Source: Phallusia mammillata
Lineage: Eukaryota; Chordata; Ascidiacea; Phlebobranchia; Ascidiidae
Assembly: GCA_003260075.1 (NCBI GenBank)
Contig: QLIY01000382.1
Location: forward strand, 70,219 to 134,218
Direction of reading: 5' to 3'
Length of the DNA: 64,000 nt
In this document: in pieces, positions 35,840-48,210 of the stretch
How positions within the stretch are numbered: position 1 is the first letter of the stretch
Layout of the letters: each line of letters opens with the position of its first letter
Program-made: the position numbers and the translations under genes
The notes under the pieces: model-generated
The model's input: the letters and a program-made list of their open reading frames with translations, nothing else
Told to the model about the DNA's origin: nothing
Database searches by the model: none

Positions 35840-38800
35840 CTGCTCATCGTGAACACTAGGAGGCGACAAACTGCACCTGGTGGATTTTTACAAATAATTT
35901 TGATGACGTTTTTGTGCAGGAACTTGGCCAAATGGTTCGGCGCGCCTGACCCACATACAGACAAAAAATGATCGGGATTCGTCCCCGGGAGTGTCCTGGG
36001 TTCGAACCCCGCGAAAAAACAATTGGTAACGTTTTTGGCGAGGAATGATCGATCTTACCCTGGACTGTTGGATGCAATCGACTCTTGGTGTTTTGCGTTG
36101 TGCGTCGCGTCTTCAACCGCGTTCGGGTCTAAATCCATAACCAGGCGGGAATCTAATGTTTGTTTTTCCGCCAAACTGTAACTTTCCATGGTCACGTCCG
36201 GTCCATTGTGTCCTAAATGTGAAAATTAAAATTTTGCAATCTTCCAGAACATTTAATCAACAAGCCGAGACACAGAAAATTGCAGTTACAGTCGGAGTTG
36301 CCATCGATATGGACCTCAAAACAAGGACAACCGAACAAATAAATTTTCATAAAAGAGGGAACAAACGTTTTTGAACAAATTTTTGCATTCATATGAGCCA
36401 TGACATAATTTTTTCCAGAAACAATCTGTTCCAAGCAATTCCTTGTTCGTAGGAAATAAATAACAGCCCACAAAAGCACAGGTCTAGGTTTGCTTTTACT
36501 TGTAGCAGGGATTTGACTGTCAATTCACTTTGTATGACAAAATAAGATAAAACTCATGGACACTTGTTAGAAACCAGTAAAATAATTTTGAAAAGACATT
36601 GCCCTTCACACTAAAGAAAAATCATAGAAATAAGGACGGTATGGCAACCCTGCCTATAGATTATTAAAACCACAAAAAATAGTCACTTTTAATCCTCAAT
36701 ATATTCTGAAACCGGTACTTACCATTCAAAAGGGAAAACTTTTTGTTGCCAATCAAGCGATCGGAATCCACAAAACTTTCCTCCGCTAGATGTCGCAAGC
36801 GAGTCACATTTACATCGGCATTTCCTTCTGCTATTTGGCGAACTACAGCCTGTGCCGTCTGTACTGCAAGTTTTTCGGCAGCAGACAAAATTTCACGCTT
36901 CACTGCTTCCATTATCACGTGATAGAAGCGGTCATGGTTGAAATTTTCCAGTTTCGTTACGCTAGACTGATCTTCAAGGCAGCGACGTTTACTCAAATGT
37001 GGTTCTGCTTCAGTGGGCACGCGAGGTGTTTCTTGCAGCAATAAGTGTTCTTGGAATAAATTCGAAAAAAAGTAATTAATGAAATTAACGTTGATTGAAC
37101 GAAACAGACGTTTATACATTTTCGTAGATTTAGTGCTTTACTAGACACTTTTGAGTCCATAACACAGATTACTCATGTGTAAAGTACATACTACTTATTG
37201 AACGCGTGTTTATTGATGGAATAGTTGGGGTTAACAGCCTGTAACGTTTTGTTTAAGACGTTGGTTCTTAACCTTTGGGGACCCCGAAAAACGTGAGATG
37301 AAATTTAAAGACCCCAAAACACGTAGCTGACTTAACATACAGTCCAAAAACGTCTTGTTATGGCTATTGTCTATTATTGTTCGTTGTGTATGTCTTGTTC
37401 ATCATATAGGCCTGTCAATCAAACTTTAGGACCTAAACGGGGTTCACAAACGGACTTCGGGTCGCATACAACTCTGGCATGAATGCAAAACATACCAAAG
37501 ATTTTCAAGCTTCTAACTGTGGTTAGTTCAACTTAACTGTTCGCGAGGGGACTTGATACAAAGGAGAGGTTATAACTACAAAAAGGTTGAGAACCACTGG
37601 CTTTAGCCAAAATTACGATTTAGCAGCATCAATCATGTGTGTGTATTTTGAATAAATCAACATCACATCATTTTGATGGACGTGTCAAATTTTGTAGGTT
37701 TTATATCGCTTTGTATAACATAAGTCATATCCATAAATATTCACAGCATGAATCTGCAAATGTCTAAAGAAGAAGTGGTCAACAAAACAAGTGGAAACAA
37801 TTGCTATTGTGACGTAGATCGTATCTTACCTTCCGGCGTTGCCAGGGTAACCGAGGGTCGGCTCACCACGTGACTTTGTTCTGTTACGTAGGGAGACACA
37901 TGGTGGCCTGCACGCTTTGTAACCTAAAAAATATGGGAAAAAGTTCTTGTTGAAAGATGCTTGACTTTTTTTGATAAATTAAAGATAATCAGTAAATTTT
38001 CAGAGGGCGTATGCTTTGATTATGTGGCAGATATTTAGTAAATCGGTTAAACCGGATTCGGTTAATCCTGATTTTCGCTTAGTTCGGACAAAACTTGAGG
38101 TACAATCGATTTGTAATGTGGTAAGGCTTGAACTAATCAGTATCGGTTAATCCAGATCTTCGCCTTACTGGGACAATTTTTTTGGTCAAAACGGGTCCGG
38201 TTTACTGTAGTATTCAATTTGCCATTTTGTTAACGTTTCAGACATTAGCTGTAAAATTTTAGGTTTAAAAATGTTTCCGTTAAAAACCTGCAATTTGATT
38301 TTTATACGTATTCGGAGAGCCTGTGTAGCTCAGTTGGTTTCGAACGCGAGTCGCGAAAATGCTCCGGCGGTGGGTTCGAGTCCCATCGCATCCTAGATTT
38401 TTCTAGCCTGCGTCTTGCTTGGAAGACCGACTTGATAACGCCTTCAATGGGCCTGGCGTGCCAAGTATCCTTATGTTACCCGAATAACCTATTGTAAAGC
38501 GAAAACTTCCTGAGGGTTTAGGAAATTGACCAAAAAATTAAACTAAAACAACAAACCGAATATATACTACAATAAACCTTTGGTGTAGAAGTTTGCATTT
38601 CCCTTGCTCTCGGGGGTTCGGTATGTGTAGGTTTATCTTGCAATGGAACGAAGGGGCGAACAACAGTGACGTCATTGTGCGTGTCACGCCTCGCTGCATC
38701 CAACGTCGGCCTTGGTGACGTGATAGGCTGTGCAAATCGCTGTAGCGAGGGACGGTTGTCCGGACAAGCAGGTTGGACCATAGTTCCTTGTTGCTGTTGC

Positions 38801-40891
38801 CTAATTTTATTCAATACGGTTATTGTTGATGAAAATAAAATAGGTTGGTTAGGATTGGGTTTTGTTGGCGATGCATGTTTTATTTCACGACTTAACTATT
38901 TTACTACACCGTTATCAATATTTTATGTGACTCAAGTGGTTTTTAACAGGTGTAAGTGGTGTGGCCCTTATATCACTTATGATGGAATGAGCATTTGCCA
39001 AAACGTTTGAATAGTAAAGCATGTCGCTTTTTACTCTGTTTCTATTTGGGGCTGTTACATTTCTCATTCAATTTTAAGATGATATTAAAGTAAGTGAGTC
39101 AGTACTGCTTTGAACGCCAAAAATATTCGATAAAAAACAGTGAACCAAACCAACAGTCAAAAAACTTACGGTATTTGCATTGCAACAGGATAAGTAAATT
39201 CGGGCTTGAGAGTTTGATTGGTAAGTAATACTCCATCATCACTCCTTACTCGCACTAAAGGGGGAATCGCTCTCTCTCCGTTGCGCTGCGTCCACGGCTG
39301 TCTGCTCAGTGACGTCATTTGCGACGTAACTGCTACGTCACCGCCGTGACTCGTCATTGAGCCGTTTTTGCGCACAGGGCTCTGAACGAAGGGAAATATG
39401 TCCTGTGACTGGCCGCCCTGGTCACGTGTGTCTGATGCTCGACGCTGATTGGACGGAGGCGGGTAGGATCGTTTTCGCTCGTTCCGTTTGTTGGTGTTGG
39501 TGGTGGATTGCTTTGGATCCTTGAAAGCAAAATTAAACAAGCGTTAGCTATTCTTAACACAATAACGTGGATTTGACATTTAAAATTAAACAGTTTGATA
39601 AAATAAAATAAAAAGTGATTAAGTGATACTTGAATAGTGGTTATTTTGTAATCAATGAAAGTTTTTTTAGGGGTTAGAATATTCTACACCCAAAATTAAA
39701 ACATCTCAAATTAAAAAGCAAAAAAACGTATTTGGGTATCATAAAACCTTATGGTTCATTTAAGGTTCGGTAAAGTTATGAAAAGTTAACGAAACTTGGT
39801 CCAAATATGGACATAGTTATGAGAATAAGTTTAACTTTATTTGACTTACATGACATGACACACGGCTACGTGGGTGCCACTGTGACATTTTTTTTGAGTT
39901 TCAGTTCTTTAAGTTTCTGGCTGACCAAGATGGCCAGGACTAACTCATTTCGAAATTCGTATTTCACATCACATATGTCATTGTGTCAAACCAATGAAAA
40001 ATGTTACTACTGTCTTTAACACGAAATAGCAACGCAAAAGTGTTAGGACAGAATTCAAAACTTAATTTGTAGTTGTATTGGGTCTAAATCTAATTGACTC
40101 TGTCCTGTGTCCTACACTTCTCTTGGTTTTTGTCCTGTTTTTGTCTGGGACGGCGCAATACAATGAGTTTCGATGGTAATATGATACAAGAGAAGCACCA
40201 AATGAGGAACCACATGGCCGGTCTGAAAATCACCTAGGCCACCACCCAACAAGCTAGTACTGATTGACTAAAGTGACCTAAAGCCTCTCAAATGGAAGAT
40301 TTTGTCCGAAATACCTTCGTAGACTTTGTATTGTAGTAAACAAAATAACGTCAAATAAAAAACCGGCCATTTTCACCAGTTGGCTACTTTTGCAAAAAGA
40401 TAGACTTTCCAAGTTTGATTAACACAAATAATATCACAATACTAATAAAGGATTGATTTGAAATACATTTATTTTACAACAAAACATTTAAGCCAATAAA
40501 TTAACAAACTGGGGTGCCGTTAGATGGCTGCCAACACCAGCCCAAACGGCCTATGTCCTGCTTTTTATGAAACCTGATACAGGCCAAAACAGTGTGCACT
40601 GTCTGCAGCTTACCAACATTTATTTTATTTTGTATGTTTTATTACCGTCGAGTGATCATTTACGTTTATCAAAAAGGAAGGCACCTTCTTTAGTAAAGAT
40701 GGCGCAAGTCTATTATAATTTCGTCAGACGGCTTTTGACCCCGAAACACGTGGTCGGCGATTAGCGCCCTCGTATCTGCATACCTTACATGCATACCTCG
40801 TCTAACTACCGTATGACTTGGATTAGAGAAATTACTGGGTGAACGAACAATCAAGCTCATTTCCATTCCCATTCGTAAACAAGTACCAAAT
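31797..40891 (-). CDS. prox1: Prox-B: second prospero homeobox gene, inverted relative to Prox-A
   Basis: Exons in transcription order: 40789-40891 (tentative), 39170-39519, 38578-38800, 37830-37923, 36723-37049, 35472 to at least 35723, 34984-35036, 34359-34466, 33604-33798 and 31797-31967 (TAA). Every junction is phase-consistent. The N-terminal exons are polar and low in motifs. They include a Gln run, a KRRC basic patch, a helix resembling the PROX1 regulatory helix (RFYHVIMEAVKREILSAAEK) and a PPPLMVATQRP segment like PROX1's PLPLMAYPFQSP. The last three exons encode the homeo-prospero domain, with [32 protein letters not shown] and WKKSIYKVICKFD. About 625 residues are recovered, against 737 in human PROX1. 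The start codon is uncertain. The last exon is clearly divergent from Prox-A, so this is a paralogue, not an allele. Confidence 0.92.
33604..33798 (-). CDS. prox1: Prox-B homeodomain core exon
   Basis: It is exactly the same length (195 nt) and phase as Prox-A 4017-4211. It reads [20 protein letters not shown] at the start and HYNKNEDFV at the end. The acceptor again lies in ATGACGTCACAG, and the donor is GTAAGT. The 5' third is identical to Prox-A at every base; the rest differs at many third positions. Confidence 0.95.
34043..34270. mobile_element. hAT-like element in a Prox-B intron, related to 4732-4959
   Basis: It begins CAGTGGTTCCCAAC and ends ATGGAACCACAG, sharing interior segments such as TTGGGGAGGAAT with the Prox-A intron copy. 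No clear target duplication is left. It sits in a different intron than its Prox-A relative, so it arrived independently of the gene duplication. Confidence 0.65.
34467..34983 (-). other. U12-type AT-AC intron of Prox-B
   Basis: On the coding strand the intron starts ATATCCTTTT and ends CTCGCAC. TTCCTTAAC, the perfect U12 branch consensus, lies at 34478-34486. The flanking exons are phase 0 and join PSA to IQEALTP, as in Prox-A and PROX1. It is 517 bp, against 3.4 kb in Prox-A. As in Prox-A, an AG lies seven bases into the downstream exon. Confidence 0.88.
34984..35036 (-). CDS. prox1: Prox-B small exon before the U12 intron
   Basis: The acceptor is TTTCTCCCTTAG. Two bases complete a Glu codon, then 17 codons end TTQQPSA at the ATATCCTTT donor. 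The SPYS motif seen in the matching Prox-A exon is absent, so this segment has diverged. Confidence 0.82.
35472..35797 (-). CDS. prox1: Prox-B exon interrupted by a 41-base G run
   Basis: The frame is open from the donor side (CACGAACGCG followed by GTAGG) through DSPVNLSHR and PPPLMVATQRP up to the G run at 35798-35838, which would read as poly-Pro. Sequence beyond the run is a SINE-bearing fragment, so the exon's 5' end may be lost. Alternatively, the AG at 35724-35725 gives an acceptor with matching phase, making the exon 35472-35723. Confidence 0.75.
35798..35838. repeat. 41-base poly-G tract
   Basis: The G run abuts Prox-B coding sequence on one side and a family A SINE fragment on the other. 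It is probably an assembly join, like the shorter runs. Confidence 0.7.
35916..36016 (+). mobile_element. tRNA-derived SINE, family A
   Basis: Box A-like TTGGCCAAATGGTTCGGCGC and box B-like GGGTTCGAACCCC flank a short insert, followed by an A-rich tail. It is the same family, inverted, as 47650-47748. Confidence 0.7.
37259..37599. mobile_element. hAT-like element upstream of Prox-B exon 36723-37049
   Basis: The left end is TTGGTTCTTAACC and the right end is GGTTGAGAACCACTG. Target duplication is not convincing. It lies in the Prox-B intron between 37050 and 37829. Confidence 0.6.
38038..38206. mobile_element. Palindromic TA-flanked pogo/Tigger-like MITE
   Basis: It begins GTAAATCGGTTAAACC and ends GGTTTACTG, with TA on both sides. 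Inside, GGTTAATCC-type blocks recur in both orientations. It belongs with 62759-62936 and a copy near 63510-63682. Confidence 0.6.
38319..38393 (+). mobile_element. tRNA-like SINE/pseudogene, family B
   Basis: GCCTGTGTAGCTCAGTTGGT matches a tRNA acceptor and D-arm start, and GTGGGTTCGAGTCCCAT forms a T-arm. The acceptor strands pair poorly and the anticodon arm is not formed, so a functional tRNA is unlikely. Confidence 0.6.
40789..40891 (-). CDS. Tentative 5' Prox-B exon
   Basis: A strong acceptor (TCTTAAATGCAG) and donor (CAT then GTAAGG) bracket 103 bases. The frame gives MGMEMSLIVRSPSN.. and ends in phase 0, as needed by exon 39170-39519. The segment loosely resembles VENIIRGMSHSPS of PROX1. 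It has three in-frame ATGs and could hold the initiator, or be internal. Confidence 0.5.
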
Positions 40892-42629
40892 CTGCATTTA
40901 AGATGAAGAAAGGTTTTGACGTAATAATCCCCAGACAAGCAACTGATCTAAAAAGCTAAACAAGTAAATCATATTTATCAGTACTGTAATATTTGCTATA
41001 CTGCTTTAAAGGTGGTTTACACCAAAAAAGGTCAAGAGAACTGGCCATCAGTATCTTGTTCAGCCCAATGAAGCGTTTTCCCAGACTCTGTAGTACTTAC
41101 AGCGCATGCACGGTAATTTCATTTTGTTATGGGACCTATATGCACAATCTGGGTGCTTTGAGTATGTGGTATTGCCGATTAAAGACGCTATTGTGGGCCC
41201 AAGTGGTTAAAACTTAGTTAACATACTGACACCAAACTCAAATACAAGTTCCAAAAATAAATACAAAATTTGAAATCCCAATACAAATAACCAACAAACT
41301 TTTGCCATTTGATAAATTTCCAAATTTGAAGACGCATTTGAAGACGCATTATATGTACGGTAAAAGTATTTGCTTTGAGCCATCCGTGATGACAATTGCA
41401 ACCAAAAGTCTTATTGGAACATGTTTTTAATAACTTAACAACACTGATTATACAAACATATGTGACTGTAAATAACAACTTCGGGGTAACTATCACATTA
41501 AATGGCTGAGGCAACCAATTTGTTTTGCGTTATCTTGAACGGTAACAGTCTTAGTGAAAATCACCAGACCGTATTCAATACACCAAGACACTTTACGCCG
41601 GGGTAAGTAAGGTATGCTTCCTATATTTTCAACACACAAAAAACTCATTTCAAAGGTCCTTTAAAGTTTGTTTTGGCGTGACGAGTCGTTACCCCGATTA
41701 TTTTGGGCCTCCCAAAGCATTTTAAGCTGGTGAGTCTTAAACTTTTTAATTTTTGTCACAACGTTTTTTTTTTGAGCACCTGTGGTCCAAGCTAAACGTA
41801 TTTATGAAACTGAATATACCTAAGCAAAACAAAACCTGTAGTTAACAACTGAGAGTTAATTGATTCATTGTAAAAGTATTGTCACAACAAAATGCAGGAT
41901 AAATTCAGTTTCATACGATTGTAGGAATGTTTCAAAGGCAATTTGTTGTGTCAAAAATAAGGCTAAAACAATAATGAAATTGTGCGCGAATAATCGCCTC
42001 TAGTGGTTTATGCCCAAATGTAGCAAACTGGAGTGCCTTTGGATGGCTACACTAGCCAATATGGCCTATCTCTTGTCACCAGCTGCACTGATGAGGAATT
42101 TATAGGTCGAAACAGTGTGCACTGTATGCAGTCTGTTTGTCACTTTAAAATAAAGTGAAGGACCACGCAAGATTTGGTATTACACACGTTTGTAGAAATA
42201 CCTAAAACTCATCGCGGGCCCTCAGAAATCACGTGGCGGACCCCTAAGGGACCTCGAGCCCCAGTTTGAGAACCGCTGTTGTAATCAGAGTTGCAAGTGG
42301 GTTCGAATTTTTGGCCTGAGCTTAACTTTGCCAAAACGGTCCAATTTTTGTTCTTACTGCCTCCTCCGCAAGGACAACTGGTATTTATAGCTTCAACCGA
42401 AACAAAAACCTTCCACCAAAAAACAACGCGTATTGTGACGCCACAAACGTATGGCTGGTACTTCAAGCGTTTGGCAGAATGCCTGCGAAACTTAACTTAA
42501 CAAACTACTTTAAAACGTAAAAAACGATTATTATAATGGCCGCGTGCGCTTTGTTGCGTAAAAAAGCATTTTCGTTATAGTTTAAGGTTTAAACACTACA
42601 ATTTTTCGGCATCACTGGTTGGTGTATAC

Positions 42630-43118
42630 CAGTGCTTTTCAACCGGGGTTCCGCGGAATCCTCAATGACAACAGCCTGACAGGTGGTTGTCAGTTTTGCT
42701 TTAAGCGGTACAACAGCAAAAATCAACAGTGCTAATAAATTTTAGACAAACATCTCTAGCAAGTACAGTTCAAGCTATTTCTGGCTTGAAAAACTGACTT
42801 GTTTTATAAGTTAGTTTTTGAACTTTTTTACAAAAATCTTTTTATAGTTGTTTGCACTGTGGCTTTAAATCCCAGTAATTCTATTTTAATAAAACACTGA
42901 AAATGATTTTATAAGCAAAATATATTCGTTCTGNAAATCGTTTTTTGCAGTTACTTTTATATTATATGTGCTTTGGGCATGTTAGTTAAAATGTATGTTT
43001 TTTATATTTTCGTAGCCATCTTTTATTTCATGTATTAAGATGATTTTGGGGAGGGGTTCCGCAAATTTTACAAAATACCTCAAGGGTTCCGTGGCACTAA
43101 AAAGATTGAAGAGCACTG
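42630..43118. mobile_element. hAT-like element containing a foreign segment
   Basis: The left end CAGTGCTTTTCAACC and right end TTGAAGAGCACTG are inverted, and GGTGTATACC occurs just outside both ends. Inside, 42663-42933 appears identical to 35073-35343 (a Prox-B intron/exon region) and stops at an N at 42934, so this part is probably an assembly filler. Confidence 0.65.
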
Positions 43119-43481
43119 CATGGTGTATACCAATACATGCGACACATGGCAAAGTCTGTTTGCGACGTTAATTGACGTCAGGGCTGGACGTCTTTTATCT
43201 ATACTGTTCTGCCTTCGAGGTCGAGCAGATTTTGGCAAGCGAGTCCCATTTGTGTGCAATCCAGGCTGACCGCGCACAAACATGTGTTGATTTACAACAG
43301 TAGCAACGCAGTCTATCGTATATAGCGGCAAAGACATGTTTGGTATTTCATGACGTCATATAAAAATGGCATACCCAGAAAATTCAAAGTCGGCGATTGT
43401 GACAACAAGGTAATTAACACAGCCCAAACACGGCTATATGGTTAAAAACTGACCAAATTTTACGACTGTCATCTTTTAGGA

Positions 43482-43759
43482 CAGTGGTTATCAAACTTTT
43501 TAGGGATGCGGCGCATCAAAGAACTAAAATTTCCTTTCGCAGCACACTTGGCAGGTAAACATAACAAAAGTCGTTCTTCAACTTTATGGTGGTGAGTAAG
43601 GATGCTTTTCATTACCAATAACAAAATATGAGCTTTGCAACGTTGTCATGCGCACCAGTATTTCGCCATGAATCCTAAAACACCAGGGAATGTTTGCACT
43701 TTAAAATAGGAAATATTTCGCGGCACACTTGGAAATCCTTCACACAGTTTGAGAATCAC
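43482..43759. mobile_element. hAT-like non-autonomous element
   Basis: The inverted ends are CAGTGGTTATCAAAC and GTTTGAGAATCACTG. No target duplication is recognisable. It has no coding frame. Confidence 0.7.
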
Positions 43760-44872
43760 TGAAATAAACGCAGTCGAACATTTTGTTACCTGTCTCGGAT
43801 TTCACTAAAAAGCGAATCCTCCGAGTTCAACATTGTTTTCACACTTTTCTCAGTTTTTGTAACTTCTGGACCAAAATCGACAACTCCACATTTTATCTCA
43901 AAAATGTCGTCCAACAAACCTTCGTATGGGGGGGGGGGAACGTTTGGGAGAAAAATATAGTGATATTCTTCAATTGATAATATTTGAAAGGTGGTTTGCG
44001 TGCTTTAAGGAAATGTATTGACATAGTTTCTGCTTTACACATTGTTTGATCTGCACTTCACCGATTACGGCATAAAGTCAATATACACGTCATCTATGAG
44101 TGAGAATTTAGTTTCGCCAAACACGTGCGTCCAACGCCCCGTAACCGCAAAAAGGGGTCAAGCAGTTCATTCATTCATAACTATAACTGTCGCTGAAAAA
44201 ATGGCTGACTTTTCATTTCCATAAGCTTACTGGGTGATCGCTACAATCAAGCCCGAAATTAAATTTGGACATGTCGCCCTTCAATACAACCACGTGTATT
44301 AGGTTTGAGAAAAAATTGTCATTTAAGACAGTATTTGAAAAACTTTTCAAGGTCAAATTTACGATACTAGTTTAAAAGTCAATGACTCCGAATCTGTAAC
44401 ACACGCTGTCTTTTCTACTAAAGCTAAAGGCTCAAGAACAATTTCTGGCATCATCACAGACTGAAATCTGGCAGTGGTCCAACGAATGTGCTTCATTTTA
44501 ATTGAGATAAAAGTTTTCAGTGCTGTTTTCAACTGAACCAGCGTAATTGTAAATGGCCGCGCCCCAAGATTTGATTGGCTAGTTAACGAACAAAGATTCG
44601 CGCGACGGATAATAAACCAGGAATCCGGTCTCACTTGCCAACAAAAAGTTGTTTTCCGTTTTAGAGGATTTTGGTTACACTTTTTTAAATCGCTTTGGGT
44701 CGGGTTTCGTAGTAAAAAACAAGTTAGCTTCGGTCAGAACTATTGAAAAACTGCTTGCATGCAGATGAGGTAGAAAAAGGTTTGTATGGTATTTTTCAAA
44801 AGGTAAATCGCCACAAAAGACCGTCGCTTAAAAGTGTCACTTTTTACGACGTTCTACCTGTGTTATAGGCAA

Positions 44873-45108
44873 TCGCTAACATTCTAAACTATCTATCTAT
44901 TTTGATGACTGACGAAATCAATTTCGAAAATGAATTTGTACCCCAAAATTTTGGTTTCGTTAGCTCACATTTTTATTTTCATACTGTAGGGGGGGGGGAC
45001 ATTCTAAACTATCTATCTATTTTGATGACTGACGAAACCAATTTCGAAAATGAATTTGTCCCCCAAAATTTTGGTTTCGTTAGCTCACATTTTTATTTTC
45101 ATACTGTA
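44873..45108. repeat. Near-identical tandem pair joined by G10
   Basis: 44873-44988 and 45000-45108 differ at only a few positions and flank ten Gs at 44989-44998. Confidence 0.75.
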
Positions 45109-47649
45109 TGATTTAAACTTCAGATTTGTAAAAAGATTCTAGCGAAAGGTGTAAACAAGATATTCATAATTTTCTAAACTTACGCGTGATTGGTAATTAG
45201 CTAACAGATTTATTTTGTGTGATTGTTGGCAAGTTAATCTATATAAAGTGTGGTCAAGTTTAAAAATATACGCCGTGCCAAGTCATGTATTAATAACTGT
45301 TGTTTAAGGAGGGCTCTTTAATTATCAAATCAACTCTGCTATTAAGTAAAAAACGTTACATTTTCGCACAAAATTGCTTCTCATTTGTTTGTGAGGATTT
45401 TCCGCGCATTTTGTCACGTGACAACTACATCGTTCTGGCCACGCTGATTTGAAACTCGCTCTAGCGAATTCGTTTGTCTGTTTGCAAACTTATAGGCGAC
45501 GGAAAAACCAACGCTTTGTTTGCATTGTTACGTTGTGGAATGGCAAACAATATAATAAAGAATGATTTTAGCCTAGAAGATCTGAATAACAGTCAATAAG
45601 TGAACACACAACGACGAAAAGTACCAAAATGACTAGAATTTGCAAAACAAACATTCAAAATTAGAACAATTACTGATCAGCGGATTAGATATACGCAGTA
45701 AATTGTAAACAATTCGCAAAATACAACGCAGGTATATACATACAGTAGCTGTGGCAGTTGTCCGTAAGCCGGTAGTTCACTAAAACGCAGACTTTTCGAG
45801 TCGGGTTTCGGTACTGGCGTAGACCTGGTTCGCGTTTTAGTTTTTCAAAATTGGGCTTGATTTGGGCAAGACTTCACACTTGTCCACATTTGTGTGGTAA
45901 TTTTGAGACGGCTAATACAACTACAAGTGTTTTTGGGGGAAAACAACGGTTTCTGGCCCCGCTTGCAACTGTAGTTCACCTAATCCGAGCCTAGGTTCAA
46001 CAATGCTGCACGGAAGATTGAACAAAAGTGTTGAAAATGTCAAAAATGTGGTTGAGGGCCGATAAATGCTGACGCAAGGTTTGGCGTGTTCAAAGAATGC
46101 AAATGTATACCCATTATATAAGAGTTCGAAAATGTATTTCTCCACAGCAGACAATGTATCGGACACTAAAATATTGTTTGAACTGCAAACTGATGCTTTA
46201 CGCAAATACACACAAAACAGAACAGAATAAAATACAGCACCTAACTGGTTGCGTTTAAGGACAGCCTAATAAAGTTTATTAGTCGAGAGTTTCTTATATT
46301 CTAAGATTGTTAACGTTTCAAAGATAAAATAAACCAGCAACTGTAAACTTAAATTTTACATCTGTTGTACGGATGTCAAGCTTTGGCGCAACTAGTGGCT
46401 ATTTCCGAGCGACGGGGGCCTTTTGTACTTTCCGCACGCACACCTTTACTCACAACCTTTGGAACACATTTCACTGGGTCCCGTCTAGACGAGCTTTTAT
46501 TCTCGAAACCTAAGCACAAGACGTAGCGTGTAGAATTACGGGCATCGGTTAAGATTCTTTTAGGCGACCTGAAGGTTGTATGAGACTGGCTACGCATTCA
46601 ACCGTGACGTAGTTACAAACCATGACGTTTAAAGAAAACTTGAGGTATGTATTGGGACAAAATATGAAGTTGAATTTGACAAAGTAATCTTGGTTTCTCA
46701 ATTGGAAACTTATTATTTTGTCCAAATGCAAAACGTCAATCTATGACGGCTAGAATCGGATTTATATAAAAGCCGTTTTAATCATAGCCCTATAATATTT
46801 TTTTCAGTTTAAACTCACATATTACAGCATTCTAGAGTATATTATGACGAGTCAATATGTGCATTGTGACATCACATGTCATAAATTCCAGATGTAAATC
46901 ACCTTGCATTCGTAATGTTTGTACAGGATAGCCGCTACTAGAAAATTAACCTTAAAATTTTTGCTTACCCTGACGCGAAGTAGTTTCATAGTGCATCAGA
47001 TTTTACTTCACTCCCTCTGCTGCATTCCACCGATTAACCAGCCCAAAAAACTTCTTAAGTCGGGCAGCTGTAACGATCTGGGTGTACACATGCAACAGTG
47101 CACATTTAACTAAAATGTCCTAATATTTACATCTGCAACAACTGTAGTTAACACAACAATACTCACTGGTAACTAGCAAACTGCTGCACAGATTAACATT
47201 GCTTTTCACAACGTTCATTTCCCTAATTTAGTTCAGAAAGACTTTAGTGCTGTCTTGAAATCGGTGCTAAGAATGAGCTAAAAGAGCTGCTCCAAACTGC
47301 TCCTCACTTTTTTCTCCCCTGCTCCCACTCTTACTCCTTCTCGCAACAGAAATATTTCAAGGCAGCTAGGTGTGTATTGTATGGCTAGTAACTTTGTAAA
47401 GCTTTATGGGTAACACAACACAAAAGTTCTTCATCTTACAGCACGCTTTAACAAGATTTGAAACGCATTTTCGAAACACGTCAATCAAAAAACTTCCTGA
47501 TAGGAATACCATACCCAAACAGTTTTTTATGATTTTGTACATTGTACAATAGTACCAATTCCTACCTAAACTTGGCAAATAGCAAATATATAAGCAATGT
47601 CAAAATTGGTTTAATTTCCATTCAAGGAAAGTGTCGAGAGTACAAATTT

Positions 47650-47748
47650 TTTCACGGGGTTCGAACCCGGGAGTTATCCCGATCAGGTTTTTTTGTGTCT
47701 GTATGGTCAGGGGCGCCGGACCATTTGGCCAAGGACCTGTCCATGTCA
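47650..47748 (-). mobile_element. tRNA-derived SINE, family A, reverse orientation
   Basis: Read on the - strand it starts TTGGCCAAATGGTCCGGCGC and ends GGGTTCGAACCCC plus an A-rich tail, closely matching 35916-36016. Confidence 0.72.
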
Positions 47749-47861
47749 AGAAGACATTTCCCGAAAATGGACACCAATTTCGATCCATACCGCCACCCAG
47801 CGTTTTAATAATTTGTTCCAATTGATTTTGAAAGCAATGAATATTTTAAATTACTTTAGGT

Positions 47862-48210
47862 TAGGGTTGCCATATTTTATGAAACACAATCCTTGACAAA
47901 ATTTATCTCGGTTGCGTGAACCCAGTTTTTCTCAAACTTTAAGTCTAAATGTGTAAACGTAAGTCTGAATATGTATTTCAGAAAAACGNCCTGCGCGCCG
48001 CCAGTTTACTTCTTTACGTTTTATGGTATAGACGCGGTTGTAGCTAACTACTAGAAACTTTCTCCGTTGGTACATTAATTTCATAGTATACATATGTATT
48101 TTTTCTTAAATTCCTGACTTTTAAGTACATTTTAACATTTCTCCCTGACGCAGATTTAAACACCAAATTCCCTGACATGTCAGGGAAAGTCCTGACGAAT
48201 GGCAACCCTA
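47862..48210. mobile_element. Non-autonomous element with TAGGGTTGCCAT ends
   Basis: The inverted ends are TAGGGTTGCCAT and ATGGCAACCCTA. The flanks CTTTAGGT (47854-47861) and GTTTAGGT (48211-48218) match at seven of eight bases. An N lies at 47989. A related end pair occurs at 26650-27035. Confidence 0.72.

Noticed and set aside
35623..35971. Glycine-rich proteins on the + strand
   Set aside because: They arise from the 41-base G run opposite the Prox-B exon.
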